DNA from: Streptomyces sp. ICBB 8177 | Lineage (GTDB): Bacteria; Actinomycetota; Actinomycetes; Streptomycetales; Streptomycetaceae | Direction of reading: 5' to 3' | DNA: 64,000 bases | Assembly: GCF_003144095.1 (NCBI RefSeq) | Contig: NZ_NSKH01000018.1 | Location: 2,013,541-2,077,540 of the forward strand | Shown here: positions 8,235-16,937 of the stretch, piece after piece | How the letters are laid out: every line of letters begins with the position of its first letter | How positions within the stretch are numbered: position 1 is the stretch's first letter | The notes under the pieces: model-generated | Database searches by the model: none | Told to the model about the DNA's origin: nothing | Seen by the model: the letters and a program-made list of their open reading frames with translations, nothing else | Program-made: the position numbers and the translations under genes

Positions 8235-9125
8235 ATGGCGGGAGCGCTGCTGGGGCTGCTGGCCGCGCTGTCGGTCGCGGGGATCGCGTACGGCATCGCG
8301 CTGTACCGCCGGGAGGTGGTGCTGCCCGACGACCTCGCGCTCGCCCTGGAGGTCGGCGCGACGCGGACCACGGCGGTCGGCTCGCTGGTCGACCGGCTCG
8401 GCATGCGGTGGGCGCCCGCCGTGCTGCGGGCGATGGGCCCGGCGCGCGTCAACCGGCTGCGGCGCAGGCTGGACCTGGCCGGCAACCCCGGCGGCCTGAC
8501 CGTCGACCGGTACGCGGCGCGGCGCGCGGTCTACGGCTTCCTCGGCTTCTTCGGCGCGGTGGTCTTCCTGGTCAGGGGGGAGTGGCTGGTCGCGCCGCCG
8601 CTGCTGGCGTTCGGCGTGTGGTGGACGGACGTCGGGATCCGGCTGGCGATCCGGCAGCGCAAGGCGGAGATCGAACGCACCCTCGCCGACTTCCTCGACG
8701 TCCTCGCGGTCGTCGTCAGCGCGGGACTCGGCTTCCGCCAGGCGCTGGAGCGGGTCGCCGACAACTACCAGGGGCCGTGGGCCGACGAGATCCGCATCAC
8801 CCTGCGCCAGATGGACCTGGGCGTCAGCCGACGCCAGGCCTTCGACGACCTGCGCCGCCGCAACGACTCCGAGGCGGTCGCCCAGTTCACCACCGCGTTG
8901 CAGCAGGGCGAGGAACTGGGCGCCCCGATCGCCGACACCCTGATCCAGATCGCCAGGGACATGCGGCGCACCGACGCGCAGAACGCCCGCCGCCAGGCGG
9001 CCCGCGCGGTCCCGAAGTCCACGCTGGTCATCACCACGTTCATGGTCCCGGCCACGATGATCCTGCTGATCGCGGGCTTCTTCCTGGGCAGCGACGTGGG
9101 CGTGGGCCAGGTGCTGGGCAGGTGA
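8235..9125 (+). CDS. tadC: Tad pilus inner-membrane protein TadC
   Basis: 296 aa, second GspF-family platform protein. Hydrophobic N-terminus, helices near 95-130, F-domain (FLDVLAVVVSAGLGFRQALERVADNY) and a C-terminal helix pair. GGAGG at 8222-8226 is 8 nt from this ATG; the GTG three bases earlier is also possible. The stop overlaps the GTG of the following regulator. Confidence 0.92.
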   Translation: MAGALLGLLAALSVAGIAYGIALYRREVVLPDDLALALEVGATRTTAVGSLVDRLGMRWAPAVLRAMGPARVNRLRRRLDLAGNPGGLTVDRYAARRAVYGFLGFFGAVVFLVRGEWLVAPPLLAFGVWWTDVGIRLAIRQRKAEIERTLADFLDVLAVVVSAGLGFRQALERVADNYQGPWADEIRITLRQMDLGVSRRQAFDDLRRRNDSEAVAQFTTALQQGEELGAPIADTLIQIARDMRRTDAQNARRQAARAVPKSTLVITTFMVPATMILLIAGFFLGSDVGVGQVLGR

Positions 9126-9919
9126 ACGGGGCACGGCGGGCCCGGGCGGCGCCCGCGCTTCGGGTGGTCGTGGCCGACGCCGCCGCCGTGGTGCGGGCGG
9201 GACTCGCCGCTCTGCTGGGGCAGGCGGAGGGCGTCGAGGTGGTCGCCGAGGCGGCGGACGGCGCCGCCGCGCGCGAGGCGGTCACCTCCCACCGGCCCGA
9301 CCTCGTGCTGCTCGACCCGCGGCTGCCCGGAGCCGAGGGCCCTGCCGCGCTGCCCGAACTCGCCGTGCTGGCACCGGTGCTGGCGCTGTCCTTCAGTGCC
9401 GGGCGGGCCGCCGTCGAGGAGGCGATCCAGCGGGGCGCGGGCGGATACCTGGTGCACGGCGAGTTCACTCCCGGCCAACTGCTGGACGCGGTACGGGACG
9501 TGGCGGCCGGCCGGGCGGCGTTCTCGGCGGGCGCGGCGACGGTGCTGCTGGCGCGGATGCGCGCCGACCGCACGGCGGCCGGGCCGGGCGGGTCGACTGG
9601 GGCGGCCGGGGCCACCGGTACGGCCGCCGCGCCCATTCCTTTGCAGTCGCAATCCAGCCCTTCGCAACTGCAATCGGATGTGGGACAGTCGAGACGTGCG
9701 GCGGACCGGACCCGCTTCGGCCTCAGCCCGCGCGAGGAGGAGGTGATGGAGCTGATCGCCGGGGGCATGACCAACCAGCAGATCGCGGCGGCCTGCTTCA
9801 TCAGCGAGAAGACCGTCAAGAACCACATCAACCGCATCTTCGGCAAACTCCGCGCCGACAGCCGCAGCAAGGCGATCGCCCTGTGGCTGGGCACGTGGTC
9901 TCCCCGAGGGGAGGGGTGA
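9122..9919 (+). CDS. LuxR/NarL-type response regulator in the pilus locus
   Basis: 265 aa. N-terminal receiver-like domain (LRVVVADAAAVVRAGLAALLG) with a candidate phosphoacceptor Asp in LVLLDPRLPG. A Gly/Ala/Ser-rich linker (about 140-190) leads to a LuxR helix-turn-helix (RFGLSPREEEVMELIAGGMTNQQIA then SEKTVKNHINRIFGKL). One acidic residue of the usual DD pair near the start is missing (VADAAAV), so phosphorylation is uncertain. It is coupled to tadC by a GTGA overlap and precedes the pilin gene, so it may be a dedicated pilus regulator. Confidence 0.88.
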   Translation: MNGARRARAAPALRVVVADAAAVVRAGLAALLGQAEGVEVVAEAADGAAAREAVTSHRPDLVLLDPRLPGAEGPAALPELAVLAPVLALSFSAGRAAVEEAIQRGAGGYLVHGEFTPGQLLDAVRDVAAGRAAFSAGAATVLLARMRADRTAAGPGGSTGAAGATGTAAAPIPLQSQSSPSQLQSDVGQSRRAADRTRFGLSPREEEVMELIAGGMTNQQIAAACFISEKTVKNHINRIFGKLRADSRSKAIALWLGTWSPRGEG

Positions 9920-9967
9920 GGGCCGATGGCGCGAGGCTCCCGACCTCCGGCGGGCACCCCGCTCCCG

Positions 9968-10093
9968 TTACGCGTCCGGCTCACGCTGTACGCCCGGCTC
10001 GCGCTGCGCGTCCGGATTTCGTTGCGCGGCAGGCTCCCGTTGCGCGCCCGGCCTGCGTCGCGGAGCCGGCCTGCGTCGCGTGTGCCGGCTGCC
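9968..10093. repeat. 18-bp tandem repeat, seven degenerate copies
   Basis: Seven contiguous 18-bp units begin at 9968, 9986, 10004, 10022, 10040, 10058 and 10076; the consensus is close to TTGCGCGCCCGGCTCGCG. It fills the gap between the LuxR-type regulator and the pilin. It stays open in the plus frame as an Arg/Leu repeat, but no start or ribosome site supports translation. Together with 10094-10229 this 310-bp stretch holds no convincing gene. Confidence 0.85.
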
Positions 10094-10184
10094 AAGTCCC
10101 CGACCGCCCTCGCGTGGGCCCGCGTTTGGGTCCCCGGGCCCTCGAAACACGTGCGGCCGTCCCCTTACTCTCCGGGCGTCCCCA

Positions 10185-10216
10185 GCGTCACCGAACGCGT
10201 TCTGCGCGTCACCGAA
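10185..10216 (+). promoter_or_regulatory. paired direct repeat upstream of the pilin gene
   Basis: GCGTCACCGAA occurs at 10185-10195 and 10206-10216, exactly 21 bp apart (two helical turns). The second copy abuts the pilin ribosome site. The spacing suits a dimeric activator or repressor; the LuxR-type regulator encoded just upstream is the obvious candidate, by inference only. Confidence 0.45.
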
Positions 10217-10229
10217 GGAGAGGTCCGTC

Positions 10230-10475
10230 GTGCGGAAGATGCGGGAGCACACCATCGCCTCCAGGGCGGCCACCGCCGCCCACCTGCGGATCACCGGCTG
10301 GCGCGACACGCTGGTGAGCCGGATCGCCGCGAAGGCCGACCGGGGCCAGACGTCGGTCGAGTACCTGGGGATCATCGCGGTCGTCGTCCTGATCGTGGCC
10401 GCCATCCTCGGCACGAACATCGGCACCACCATCTACGACGCGATCACCGCGCAGATCGCCAAGGTCGCCAAGTAA
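10230..10475 (+). CDS. flp: Flp/Fap-type major pilin
   Basis: 81 aa prepilin. A ~36-residue basic leader is longer than in proteobacterial Flp pilins. It is followed by the cleavage region ADRG|QTSVEYLG and a hydrophobic helix (IIAVVVLIVAAIL) that would form the pilus core. The GTG start is chosen because GGAGAGG ends 6 nt upstream; an ATG lies three codons further in. The short, separately spaced gene suggests its own promoter and high expression. Confidence 0.9.
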   Translation: MRKMREHTIASRAATAAHLRITGWRDTLVSRIAAKADRGQTSVEYLGIIAVVVLIVAAILGTNIGTTIYDAITAQIAKVAK

Positions 10476-10492
10476 CCGCCCGGCACGCCACG

Positions 10493-11230
10493 TTGAACGG
10501 CCCAGGCCCAGGCTCAGGAGGCCCCGGCTCCGAGCCGGCCCCGGGCCCCGCCCTCGTCCCCGGTCCGCGGCGCGACGACCGGGGCCAGATGATGCCCGTC
10601 TACGTGGTCGTGATCGGCGCGCTGCTCTTCCTCGCGTTCGCCTACTTCGCCGTCGGCCAGGCCGCCGCCACGCGCAACGGCGCGCAGACGGCGGCCGACT
10701 CCGCCGCGCTCGCCGCCGCCCAGGACAGCGGCGACCAGTTGCGCGACGCGCTACTCGACGCCTTCCGCTCGGGCCGGCTCGACATGATCGGCGCCCTCCT
10801 CGACGGCGACCTGCCGGGGCTGCGCGACTCCTGCGACAAGGCGGGGGAGTTCGCCGCGCTCAACAAGGCGCACACCACCGACTGCCGCCCGCAGGGCCTG
10901 GACGGTTACGCGGTCACCGTGGAGACCGACTACACCGTGGGCCGCTCCGTGCTGTCGGGCACCGAGAACCGCAGGGCGCACGCCGACGCGAGCGCGGCGG
11001 TCGAGCCCCGCTGCGCCTGGCAGCCCGTGCACCCCGCGCCCACGCCCTCCCCGACCCCCTCGCCGGGGGAGCCCGCCGGCGGTCCCTCGCCCAGCCCGTC
11101 GCCCAGCCCTTCGGCCACCGGCCCGGTGGGCACGTTGACGTGCGACGGGCACGGCTGGCCGGTCGACCCCTCGGACCTGACCGTCTTCCCGTCCGTTGCG
11201 GACCTGTTCGACGTCCACCTGACCAGCTGA
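10493..11230 (+). CDS. TadG-like pilus assembly protein
   Basis: About 245 aa. DDRGQMMPVYVVVIG opens a transmembrane helix, followed by GQAAATRNGAQTAADSAALAAAQ, the TadE/TadG-like signature. The surface domain has four cysteines and ends in a Pro/Ser linker and a short C-terminal segment. The start is uncertain: TTG at 10493 gives a Pro/Gly-rich leader, and ATG at 10589 lies inside the motif. It is 17 bp after the pilin gene. Confidence 0.78.
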   Translation: MNGPGPGSGGPGSEPAPGPALVPGPRRDDRGQMMPVYVVVIGALLFLAFAYFAVGQAAATRNGAQTAADSAALAAAQDSGDQLRDALLDAFRSGRLDMIGALLDGDLPGLRDSCDKAGEFAALNKAHTTDCRPQGLDGYAVTVETDYTVGRSVLSGTENRRAHADASAAVEPRCAWQPVHPAPTPSPTPSPGEPAGGPSPSPSPSPSATGPVGTLTCDGHGWPVDPSDLTVFPSVADLFDVHLTS

Positions 11231-11247
11231 GCGACGAAGGAACGGCC

Positions 11248-11865
11248 ATGACGAGGACCCCGAGGAGCCGCAGGACCGGACGGACCGAGCGGTTCGGCAC
11301 CGGCGCGGCGGCGGTGGCGGCCGGCGTCGCGCTGGCCCTCGCCCTCACCGGCTGCGGCGGCGGCGCCGAACCGGCCGCGAGCGCGGGCACTTCGGCGGGC
11401 GGAACGAGCGGTCCGCAGGGGGCGGCGAACGGTTCGGGGGGCGGTGCGCAAAGCGGCGACAGCGGCACCGTGCTGGCCACCATCAAGGGCCCGGACGGGA
11501 TCGTCCTCACCCTCACCTCGGCCCGCCGCGAGTCCGGCGGCTTCGTCACGGTCTCCGGGGCCGTGCGCAACACCGGGGACCAGCCGTTCACCCAGGCCGC
11601 GAACTGGCGCGGCGACGAGGAGGCGCTGGTGAAGAACGGCGGCTCGCTCGCCGGGGCGACCCTCGTGGACCTCGCCGCCAAGAAGCGCTACTACGTGCTG
11701 CGCGACACCGACGGCCGCTGCCTGTGCACCACCGGCCTCGACATCATCCAGCCCGGCGCCGACATCCCGGTCTTCGCGCAGTTCCCCGCCCCGCCCGCGT
11801 CCACCACGCAGGTGGACTTCGAGGTGCCGACCCTGCCCGCCGCGACGATCGCGATCTCGGGATGA
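11248..11865 (+). CDS. lipoprotein of the pilus locus
   Basis: 205 aa. A basic N-terminus, hydrophobic segment and LTGC lipobox (Cys near residue 36) indicate a lipid-anchored extracellular protein. A Gly/Ser/Ala linker precedes a beta-rich domain (VLTLTSARRESGGFVTVSGAVRN) resembling small immunoglobulin-like domains. Its stop overlaps the start of the OmpA-domain gene (ATGA), so the two are probably made together. Confidence 0.8.
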   Translation: MTRTPRSRRTGRTERFGTGAAAVAAGVALALALTGCGGGAEPAASAGTSAGGTSGPQGAANGSGGGAQSGDSGTVLATIKGPDGIVLTLTSARRESGGFVTVSGAVRNTGDQPFTQAANWRGDEEALVKNGGSLAGATLVDLAAKKRYYVLRDTDGRCLCTTGLDIIQPGADIPVFAQFPAPPASTTQVDFEVPTLPAATIAISG

Positions 11866-12524
11866 GGCCCGCGACCGCCCGGCGCGTCGTGACGTCGGCC
11901 GCCCGGCGCCGCGCCGGGGCAGTTGCCCTCGCCCTGCTGGCCGCCGCGGCGTTCGGCCCGGCCGCCCCCACAGCCGCCACCGCGGACGACGGTCCCGACC
12001 CGGCGCCGTCCACCGCCTCCTCGCCGCCGGTCCAGGTCGACCCGCACGCGGCGGGACTGCGCCTGAAGGCCGGTGCCACGCTCGCGGCGCCCGAGGTGCT
12101 GGACATCGAGACGGTCGAGTCGGACTCCGCCGGGGACGAACGGGTCTCCGACACCCCGGCCGCCGTCACCTTCGACCTCCAGTCCGAGGTGATGTTCACC
12201 AAGGACAGCGCCACCTTGAGCGCGGACGCCGACACCCGGCTGCGGGCCATCGCCGACGAGATCGCCCAGCAGCACGCCACCTGGGTGCACGTCTTCGGCT
12301 TCACCGACGACCTCGGCACCCACGCGCACGGCGTCGTGCTGTCCAAGCAGCGTGCCGAGGCGGTCTACACCGAACTGGCCAAGGACCTGCCGGACGACGG
12401 CTCGATCCAGTTCGACGTACGCGGCTACGCCGAGCAGTACCCGATCGCCGACAACTCCAGCGAGGCGGGCCGCCGCCAGAACCGCCGCGTCGAGATCACC
12501 TTCCCGAAGACGACGGGCGAGTGA
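11862..12524 (+). CDS. OmpA-family peptidoglycan-binding protein
   Basis: 220 aa with a signal peptide (residues 1-~45) and a C-terminal OmpA/MotB-like domain: VMFTKDSATLSADADTRLRAIADEI, then VFGFTDDLGT, LSKQRAEAVYTEL, and ENSSEAGRRQNRRVEITF-like (DNSSEAGRRQNRRV). Such domains bind the diaminopimelate peptide of peptidoglycan, so this protein could fix the pilus machine to the wall. Its 3' end overlaps the opposing DUF192 gene by 29 bp. Confidence 0.9.
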   Translation: MRPATARRVVTSAARRRAGAVALALLAAAAFGPAAPTAATADDGPDPAPSTASSPPVQVDPHAAGLRLKAGATLAAPEVLDIETVESDSAGDERVSDTPAAVTFDLQSEVMFTKDSATLSADADTRLRAIADEIAQQHATWVHVFGFTDDLGTHAHGVVLSKQRAEAVYTELAKDLPDDGSIQFDVRGYAEQYPIADNSSEAGRRQNRRVEITFPKTTGE

Positions 12525-12903
12525 CACCGGTCGGCGCGGGAGCGGCCGGGTCCACCGCGACCACCACCCCGGGCCGCAGCCCCCACCCCGCCATCGCCCC
12601 GGCCGCCGCCTCCAGCACGTGACGGGAGCGCGGCCTGGGCAGCCCCAGCCGGTTGCGCGGCATCGTGCGCACCGCGAGCACCCGCATCCGCCGGTCCAGA
12701 TAGGCCACGTCGAGGGCGAACCGCATGCGGAAGGTGTGCACCCCTGAGGCGGGGGTCAGCAGCATCGCGCCCTCGACACCGTCCCGGCCCAGCAGCCCCC
12801 GGCTGCGCGCCCGGTACGACGCGGCCACCTCCAGCGGTACGGCCACGGCACCGCCGCCGTCCGCCGGGACCCGCAGCACCGCCCGCCCGTCGCTCCACCC
12901 CAT
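12496..12903 (-). CDS. DUF192 family protein
   Basis: 135 aa, opposite strand to the pilus genes. DUF192 signature: SRGLLGRDGVEGAMLL, HTFRMRFALDVAYLD, VLAVRTMPRNR, HVLEAAAG. No signal peptide is seen. The function of the family is unknown; I recall it near Tad loci in actinobacteria. The tail overlaps the OmpA-domain gene convergently. Confidence 0.88.
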   Translation of the reverse strand: MGWSDGRAVLRVPADGGGAVAVPLEVAASYRARSRGLLGRDGVEGAMLLTPASGVHTFRMRFALDVAYLDRRMRVLAVRTMPRNRLGLPRPRSRHVLEAAAGAMAGWGLRPGVVVAVDPAAPAPTGVTRPSSSGR

Positions 12904-13013
12904 GACGTCGTCCTCCCCGCGTCAACCCGCGTACAACAGGTCATCCGGTCTCTTTTTCTGCCCCCGACCGGGCATTCGGTGTCCCGAGGGGCCTCACGCG
13001 CCCGATCGCGCGC

Positions 13014-13077
13014 TACAGTGAGAGTCCCCCCCTCGGGCCGATCCGCATCCCACCCCGCGGATCGGCCCGTTCTCTTT
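13014..13077 (+). ncRNA. candidate short RNA: promoter-like hexamer plus terminator hairpin
   Basis: A -10-like TACAGT (13014-13019) is followed about 15 bp later by a perfect 13-bp hairpin (13034-13046 with 13057-13069) and then TTCTCTTT, one of few T-rich tails in the window. It would give an RNA of roughly 50 nt. It is not placed to terminate any neighbouring gene. The rest of 12904-13301 has a 9-bp CCACCGCGT-type repeat (~13109-13137) and an inverted repeat CTTTCCG-TCA-CGGAAAG (13178-13194), but no gene. Confidence 0.4.
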
Positions 13078-13301
13078 GCTCCTCACCCGGACGGCGGCAC
13101 GCCGTCTCCACCGCGTCCACCGCGTCCACCGCGTCCCGCCATCCGGCCGTTCTCCGGCGATCAGGTGTTCATCTGTGCTTTCCGTCACGGAAAGGGCACC
13201 AGGGGAACCTGTGCGGCGTCTTAGCAGAGGGACACACCCCCGGGCGCCCCGGACCACCGGCCCGCGCCCGTACCGGACGGCAAGGTGAACGGCAGGGTGA
13301 G

Positions 13302-13880
13302 GTGAGCGTGAGCGGCTCGAAGCGCGGCAGCGGCGCCAAGCGCGGCGCCGGACGGTGGAGCGCGGCGGCGGCCGCCCTCGGTGGCGTCCTGCTGCTGGGC
13401 GCGACCACCACCGGGTGCGGAGTGGGCGCCGGGGCACCGGACAGCTGGGACTACGTCAACGCGGACGGCGTGGCCTTCGCCCACCCCAGGGACTGGACCG
13501 ACCTGCCGTCGTCGGCGCTGCCGCACGGCGCGCTGGGCGGCGCGGTCTGGAGGCTGGACGGCAAGGAGGTCGCCACCGTGGAGGTGCTGCCCGCGCCGGG
13601 CAAGGGCTGGCCGGCGCGGCCCAAGGGGGCCCAGGTCAAGCGCAGCCCCGCGTTCACCCTCGGCGACAAGCCCGCGGCCCAGGTCGCCTACACCTACCGG
13701 CACGGCAAGCACGGCCCCAGCACCCGCCTGGTCTACCTGCGCGTGGTGGACGCCCGCGACCGCCCTGTGCTCGTGCGCATCCAGGGCCAGTCCCCCGACT
13801 TCACCCAGGGGATGGCGGACATGATCGCCGACAGCGTGCAGGTCGGCTCCGTGGGCAAGGGCAACATCGTCAAGACCTGA
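13302..13880 (+). CDS. putative lipoprotein
   Basis: 192 aa. Signal peptide with a TTGC lipobox (Cys near residue 39). The mature part resembles the Mog1/PsbP-like fold of small exported proteins (NADGVAFAHPRDWTDLP, then ADMIADSVQVG). GTG at 13302 is used; GTG at 13308 is equally possible (GGGTGAGG upstream). It ends 35 bp before the prepilin peptidase gene. Function unknown. Confidence 0.78.
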   Translation: MSVSGSKRGSGAKRGAGRWSAAAAALGGVLLLGATTTGCGVGAGAPDSWDYVNADGVAFAHPRDWTDLPSSALPHGALGGAVWRLDGKEVATVEVLPAPGKGWPARPKGAQVKRSPAFTLGDKPAAQVAYTYRHGKHGPSTRLVYLRVVDARDRPVLVRIQGQSPDFTQGMADMIADSVQVGSVGKGNIVKT

Positions 13881-13915
13881 GACCTCGCGCGGCGGACGGC
13901 GGTAGCGTCCCTCGG

Positions 13916-14578
13916 GTGGCTCACGTCCTCATCGTCTGCGCGGCCGCGCTGTGGGGCCTCGCCACCGGCTCAGCCGTCCCGCGAGCGGCCGACCGGCTGG
14001 CGCCCCCCGCCGCGGACGGCGGACCCACCGGCGCGGGCCGGGCCGTACGGGTACGGTCCGCGCTGCTCGGCTGCCTGGTGTGCGCCGCGCTCGGCCAAGT
14101 GGTGGGCGTACGGCCGGAGCTGGCCGTCTGGCTGCTGCTGGCGCCGGTCGGGCTCACACTGGCCCGCGCCGACCTGACGCGGATGCGGTTGCCGGACGCG
14201 CTGACGCTGCCCGCCGCGGCCGGGACCGCCCTCGCGCTGGGCGCAGCCGCGCTGCTGCCCGCGCACGCCGGGTCCTGGCCCCGCGCGCTGCTGGGCGGAC
14301 TGGCGCTCGGGCTCGGCTACTTCGGGCTGATGGTGGTCAACCCCTCCGGCATGGCCTTCGGTGACGTCAAGCTCGCGCCGACGCTGGGCATGGCGCTGGC
14401 CTGGTACGGCTGGCCGGTGCTGCTGACCGGCACGGTGCTGTGCTTCGGCTGCGGCGCGCTCGTGGCGCTGGCGCTGCTGGCCACCCGGCGGGCGGGACGG
14501 CGCACCGCGATCCCGTTCGGCCCGTTCATGCTGGCGGGCGCGCTGGGCGGGGTGCTGCTGGGCGCGGCGGCGCACTGA
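13916..14578 (+). CDS. prepilin peptidase (A24 family)
   Basis: 220 aa polytopic membrane aspartic peptidase that would process the Flp and TadE-type prepilins. Catalytic-type aspartates occur in LARADLTRMRLPD and AFGDVKLAPTLG (GxGD-like, with AFGD). It lacks the N-terminal methylase domain, as Tad-type peptidases do. The GTG is preceded by TAGCGT and a 7-nt gap with no ribosome site, so the mRNA is probably leaderless. It lies at the end of the pilus region. Confidence 0.88.
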   Translation: MAHVLIVCAAALWGLATGSAVPRAADRLAPPAADGGPTGAGRAVRVRSALLGCLVCAALGQVVGVRPELAVWLLLAPVGLTLARADLTRMRLPDALTLPAAAGTALALGAAALLPAHAGSWPRALLGGLALGLGYFGLMVVNPSGMAFGDVKLAPTLGMALAWYGWPVLLTGTVLCFGCGALVALALLATRRAGRRTAIPFGPFMLAGALGGVLLGAAAH

Positions 14579-14586
14579 CGGGCCGT

Positions 14587-14623
14587 CGGCGGGGGCAGCC
14601 TCTCGTGAGACGCGCCCCCGCCG
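14587..14623. terminator. hairpin between convergent genes
   Basis: CGGCGGGGGC (14587-14596) pairs with GCCCCCGCCG (14614-14623) between the convergent prepilin peptidase and aldo/keto reductase genes. It probably serves both. Confidence 0.6.
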
Positions 14624-14629
14624 TCCGCC

Positions 14630-15670
14630 TCACGCCTCGCTGCTGCGGGCCCAGATGTTGACGCCGGACTCCACCGCGAACGAGTCGATCTCGCGCAGTT
14701 CGTCCTCGGTCAGCGGCGGCGCGCCGACCGCCGCGACGTTGGCCTCCAGCTGGGCGACGCTGGACGCGCCGATCAGCGCCGAGGTCACCCGTTCGTCGCG
14801 CAGCACCCAGCTGAGCGCGAGCTGCGCGAGGGACTGGCCGCGCCGCCGGGCGATCTCGTTCAGCCCGCGCAGCCGTTCGACCACCTCGTCGGTGAGCAGG
14901 CCCGGGTCGAGCGACTTGCCCTGCGCGGCCCGCGAGCCCTCCGGGATACCGCCGAGGTACTTGTCCGTCAGCATCCCCTGGGCCAGCGGCGCGAAGCAGA
15001 TGCAGCCCATGCCCTCCGCCTCCAGGGTGTCCAGCAGCCGGTCGTCCTCGATCCAGCGGTTGATCATGGAGTACGACGGCTGGTGGATCAGCGCCGGCAC
15101 GCCCATCTCCCGCAGCAGCCGCGCCGCCTGCGCCGTGCGCTCCGCGTTGTACGACGAGACGCCCACGTAGAGCGCCTTGCCCTGCTGGACCGCGGACGCC
15201 AGCGCGCCCATGGTCTCCTCCAGCGGGGTGTCGGGGTCGAAGCGGTGCGAGTAGAAGATGTCGACGTAGTCCACGCCCATGCGCTTGAGCGACTGGTCGA
15301 GGCTGGCCAGCAGGTACTTGCGCGAACCCCATTCGCCGTACGGGCCGGGCCACATGTCGTAGCCCGCCTTGGTCGAGATGACCAGCTCGTCGCGGTACGG
15401 GCGGAAGTCCTGGGCCAGCAGGGTGCCGAAGTTGGACTCGGCGGAGCCGTAGGGCGGGCCGTAGTTGTTGGCCAGGTCGAAGTGGGTGACGCCGAGGTCG
15501 AAGGCGCGGCGCAGGATGGCCCGCTGGGAGCCGAGCGTGCGGTCGTCGCCGAAGTTGTGCCACAGGCCCAGCGAGACCGCCGGGAGCTTCAGTCCGCTGC
15601 GGCCGGTGCGGCGGTACTCCATGCCGGCGTACCGCTCGTCGGCGGCGCGATAGAGGGAACGTACATCCAT
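14630..15670 (-). CDS. aldo/keto reductase, YghZ/Gpr-like
   Basis: 346 aa NADPH-dependent oxidoreductase with a TIM-barrel fold. Markers: [25 protein letters not shown] (catalytic Asp/Tyr), [24 protein letters not shown] (catalytic Lys) and [15 protein letters not shown] (His). Length and motifs fit the L-glyceraldehyde-3-phosphate reductase/YghZ group. The residue-17 Met (MEYRRTG) is an alternative start. It is transcribed alone. Confidence 0.92.
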   Translation of the reverse strand: MDVRSLYRAADERYAGMEYRRTGRSGLKLPAVSLGLWHNFGDDRTLGSQRAILRRAFDLGVTHFDLANNYGPPYGSAESNFGTLLAQDFRPYRDELVISTKAGYDMWPGPYGEWGSRKYLLASLDQSLKRMGVDYVDIFYSHRFDPDTPLEETMGALASAVQQGKALYVGVSSYNAERTAQAARLLREMGVPALIHQPSYSMINRWIEDDRLLDTLEAEGMGCICFAPLAQGMLTDKYLGGIPEGSRAAQGKSLDPGLLTDEVVERLRGLNEIARRRGQSLAQLALSWVLRDERVTSALIGASSVAQLEANVAAVGAPPLTEDELREIDSFAVESGVNIWARSSEA

Positions 15671-15830
15671 ACGCCCTGCCTATCACGGGACCGCGATCGG
15701 CGGATCGCCCGCGCGTCGGCTTGCGCCCGGCCCCCGCAAGGGTCCACCGACCCCGCCCCGGGGTCGTGGTCGCGGGGCCGAGCGCAGTATGGTGAGCCGC
15801 GGGGTGCCGTATTTCGAGGGGCTGGAAAGC

Positions 15831-16592
15831 ATGAATCTGCGCGACCTGGTGTACGGGCTCTACGCACGTCGGGTCGAGTCCCGGCTGGACCTCGCGCAGG
15901 CCCCCAAGCACATCGGCGTCATCCTCGACGGCAACCGGCGCTGGGCCAAGGCCTCGGGTGGCAGCCCGGTGGAGGGCCACCGGGCCGGGGCGGACAAGAT
16001 CGCCGAGATGCTCGGCTGGTGCGAGGAGACCGGTGTCGAGGTGGTCACCCTGTGGCTGCTGTCCACCGACAACCTCAGCCGCCCCCCTCAGGAGCTCAAC
16101 CCCCTGCTCGGCATCATCGAGAACGCGGTCTCGGGCCTGGCCGCCAGGGGCCGCTGGCGGGTCCACCACGTCGGCACCCTGGACCTGCTGCCCGGCCACA
16201 CCCAGGCGGTGCTGAAGGAGGCCGAGGAGACCACCCGGGAGGCGGACGGCCTGCTGGTGAACGTGGCGGTGGGCTACGGCGGCCGCCAGGAGATCGCGGA
16301 CGCGGTCCGCTCCCTGCTGCTCGACCACGCCTCGCGCGGCACCTCGGTGGAGGACATCGCCGAGGTGCTGGACATCGACCACATCGCGGAACACCTCTAC
16401 ACCCGCGGCCAGCCCGACCCGGACCTGATCATCCGCACCTCCGGCGAGCAGCGGCTGTCCGGATTCATGCTGTGGCAGTCGGCCCATTCGGAGTACTACT
16501 TCTGCGAGGTCTTCTGGCCCGCGTTCCGCAAGGTCGACTTCCTGCGCGCCCTGCGCGACTACGCGGCCCGCCACCGCCGCTACGGCAACTAG
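15831..16592 (+). CDS. cis-prenyltransferase (isoprenyl transferase)
   Basis: 253 aa. Condenses isopentenyl diphosphate onto an allylic diphosphate with Z stereochemistry. Motifs: [13 protein letters not shown] (catalytic Asp33), [54 protein letters not shown]. The [16 protein letters not shown] start is the one I recall for actinobacterial short-chain (Z-FPP-like) enzymes; an in-frame ATG at 15789 is less likely. Whether the product is C15 or C50/55 cannot be told from sequence. Confidence 0.92.
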   Translation: MNLRDLVYGLYARRVESRLDLAQAPKHIGVILDGNRRWAKASGGSPVEGHRAGADKIAEMLGWCEETGVEVVTLWLLSTDNLSRPPQELNPLLGIIENAVSGLAARGRWRVHHVGTLDLLPGHTQAVLKEAEETTREADGLLVNVAVGYGGRQEIADAVRSLLLDHASRGTSVEDIAEVLDIDHIAEHLYTRGQPDPDLIIRTSGEQRLSGFMLWQSAHSEYYFCEVFWPAFRKVDFLRALRDYAARHRRYGN

Positions 16593-16763
16593 GGGCGTCG
16601 TCCCCCAGCTCTCCGTACCACGCGCGGAGCGCTCCCGTCCCACGCGCGGACCTCGTCGCATACGCAACCACTTTCGCGGGAATACCCCCCTCAGACCGGC
16701 ACCCGCGCCTCGGGCGCCGGACGACTGAGCGGGCGGCTGCGCGCCGTCCGTCCGGGAGGCCCA

Positions 16764-16937
16764 GTGCACACGGACGTGCTGTCCATCGGCTCCGCCCCTT
16801 CGGGCCTGCCGCGTCACGGTGCGGGCCGGTCCTCGGCCCACGGGCCCGTCCCCGGTCCAGTACCGCGCGACGCGCGCGCAGTCCGAACCGCCGTCGCCTC
16901 GACACCTCTCCCGAGGGGGTTCGTCCACCCGTGGTGA
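16764..16937 (+). CDS. possible small upstream ORF coupled to phoH
   Basis: A GTG with GGAGG five bases upstream opens a 57-codon ORF whose TGA lies inside the first codons of phoH (16935-16937), a coupling arrangement. Third-position GC is lower than in neighbouring genes, so it may be a leader with no protein function. Apart from this ORF, 16593-16930 holds no recognised gene. Confidence 0.3.
   Translation: MHTDVLSIGSAPSGLPRHGAGRSSAHGPVPGPVPRDARAVRTAVASTPLPRGFVHPW

Noticed and set aside
9926-10229. Arg/Leu-repeat protein encoded by the 18-bp repeats
   Set aside because: The open frame is a by-product of a multiple-of-three GC-rich repeat; no start signal or domain.
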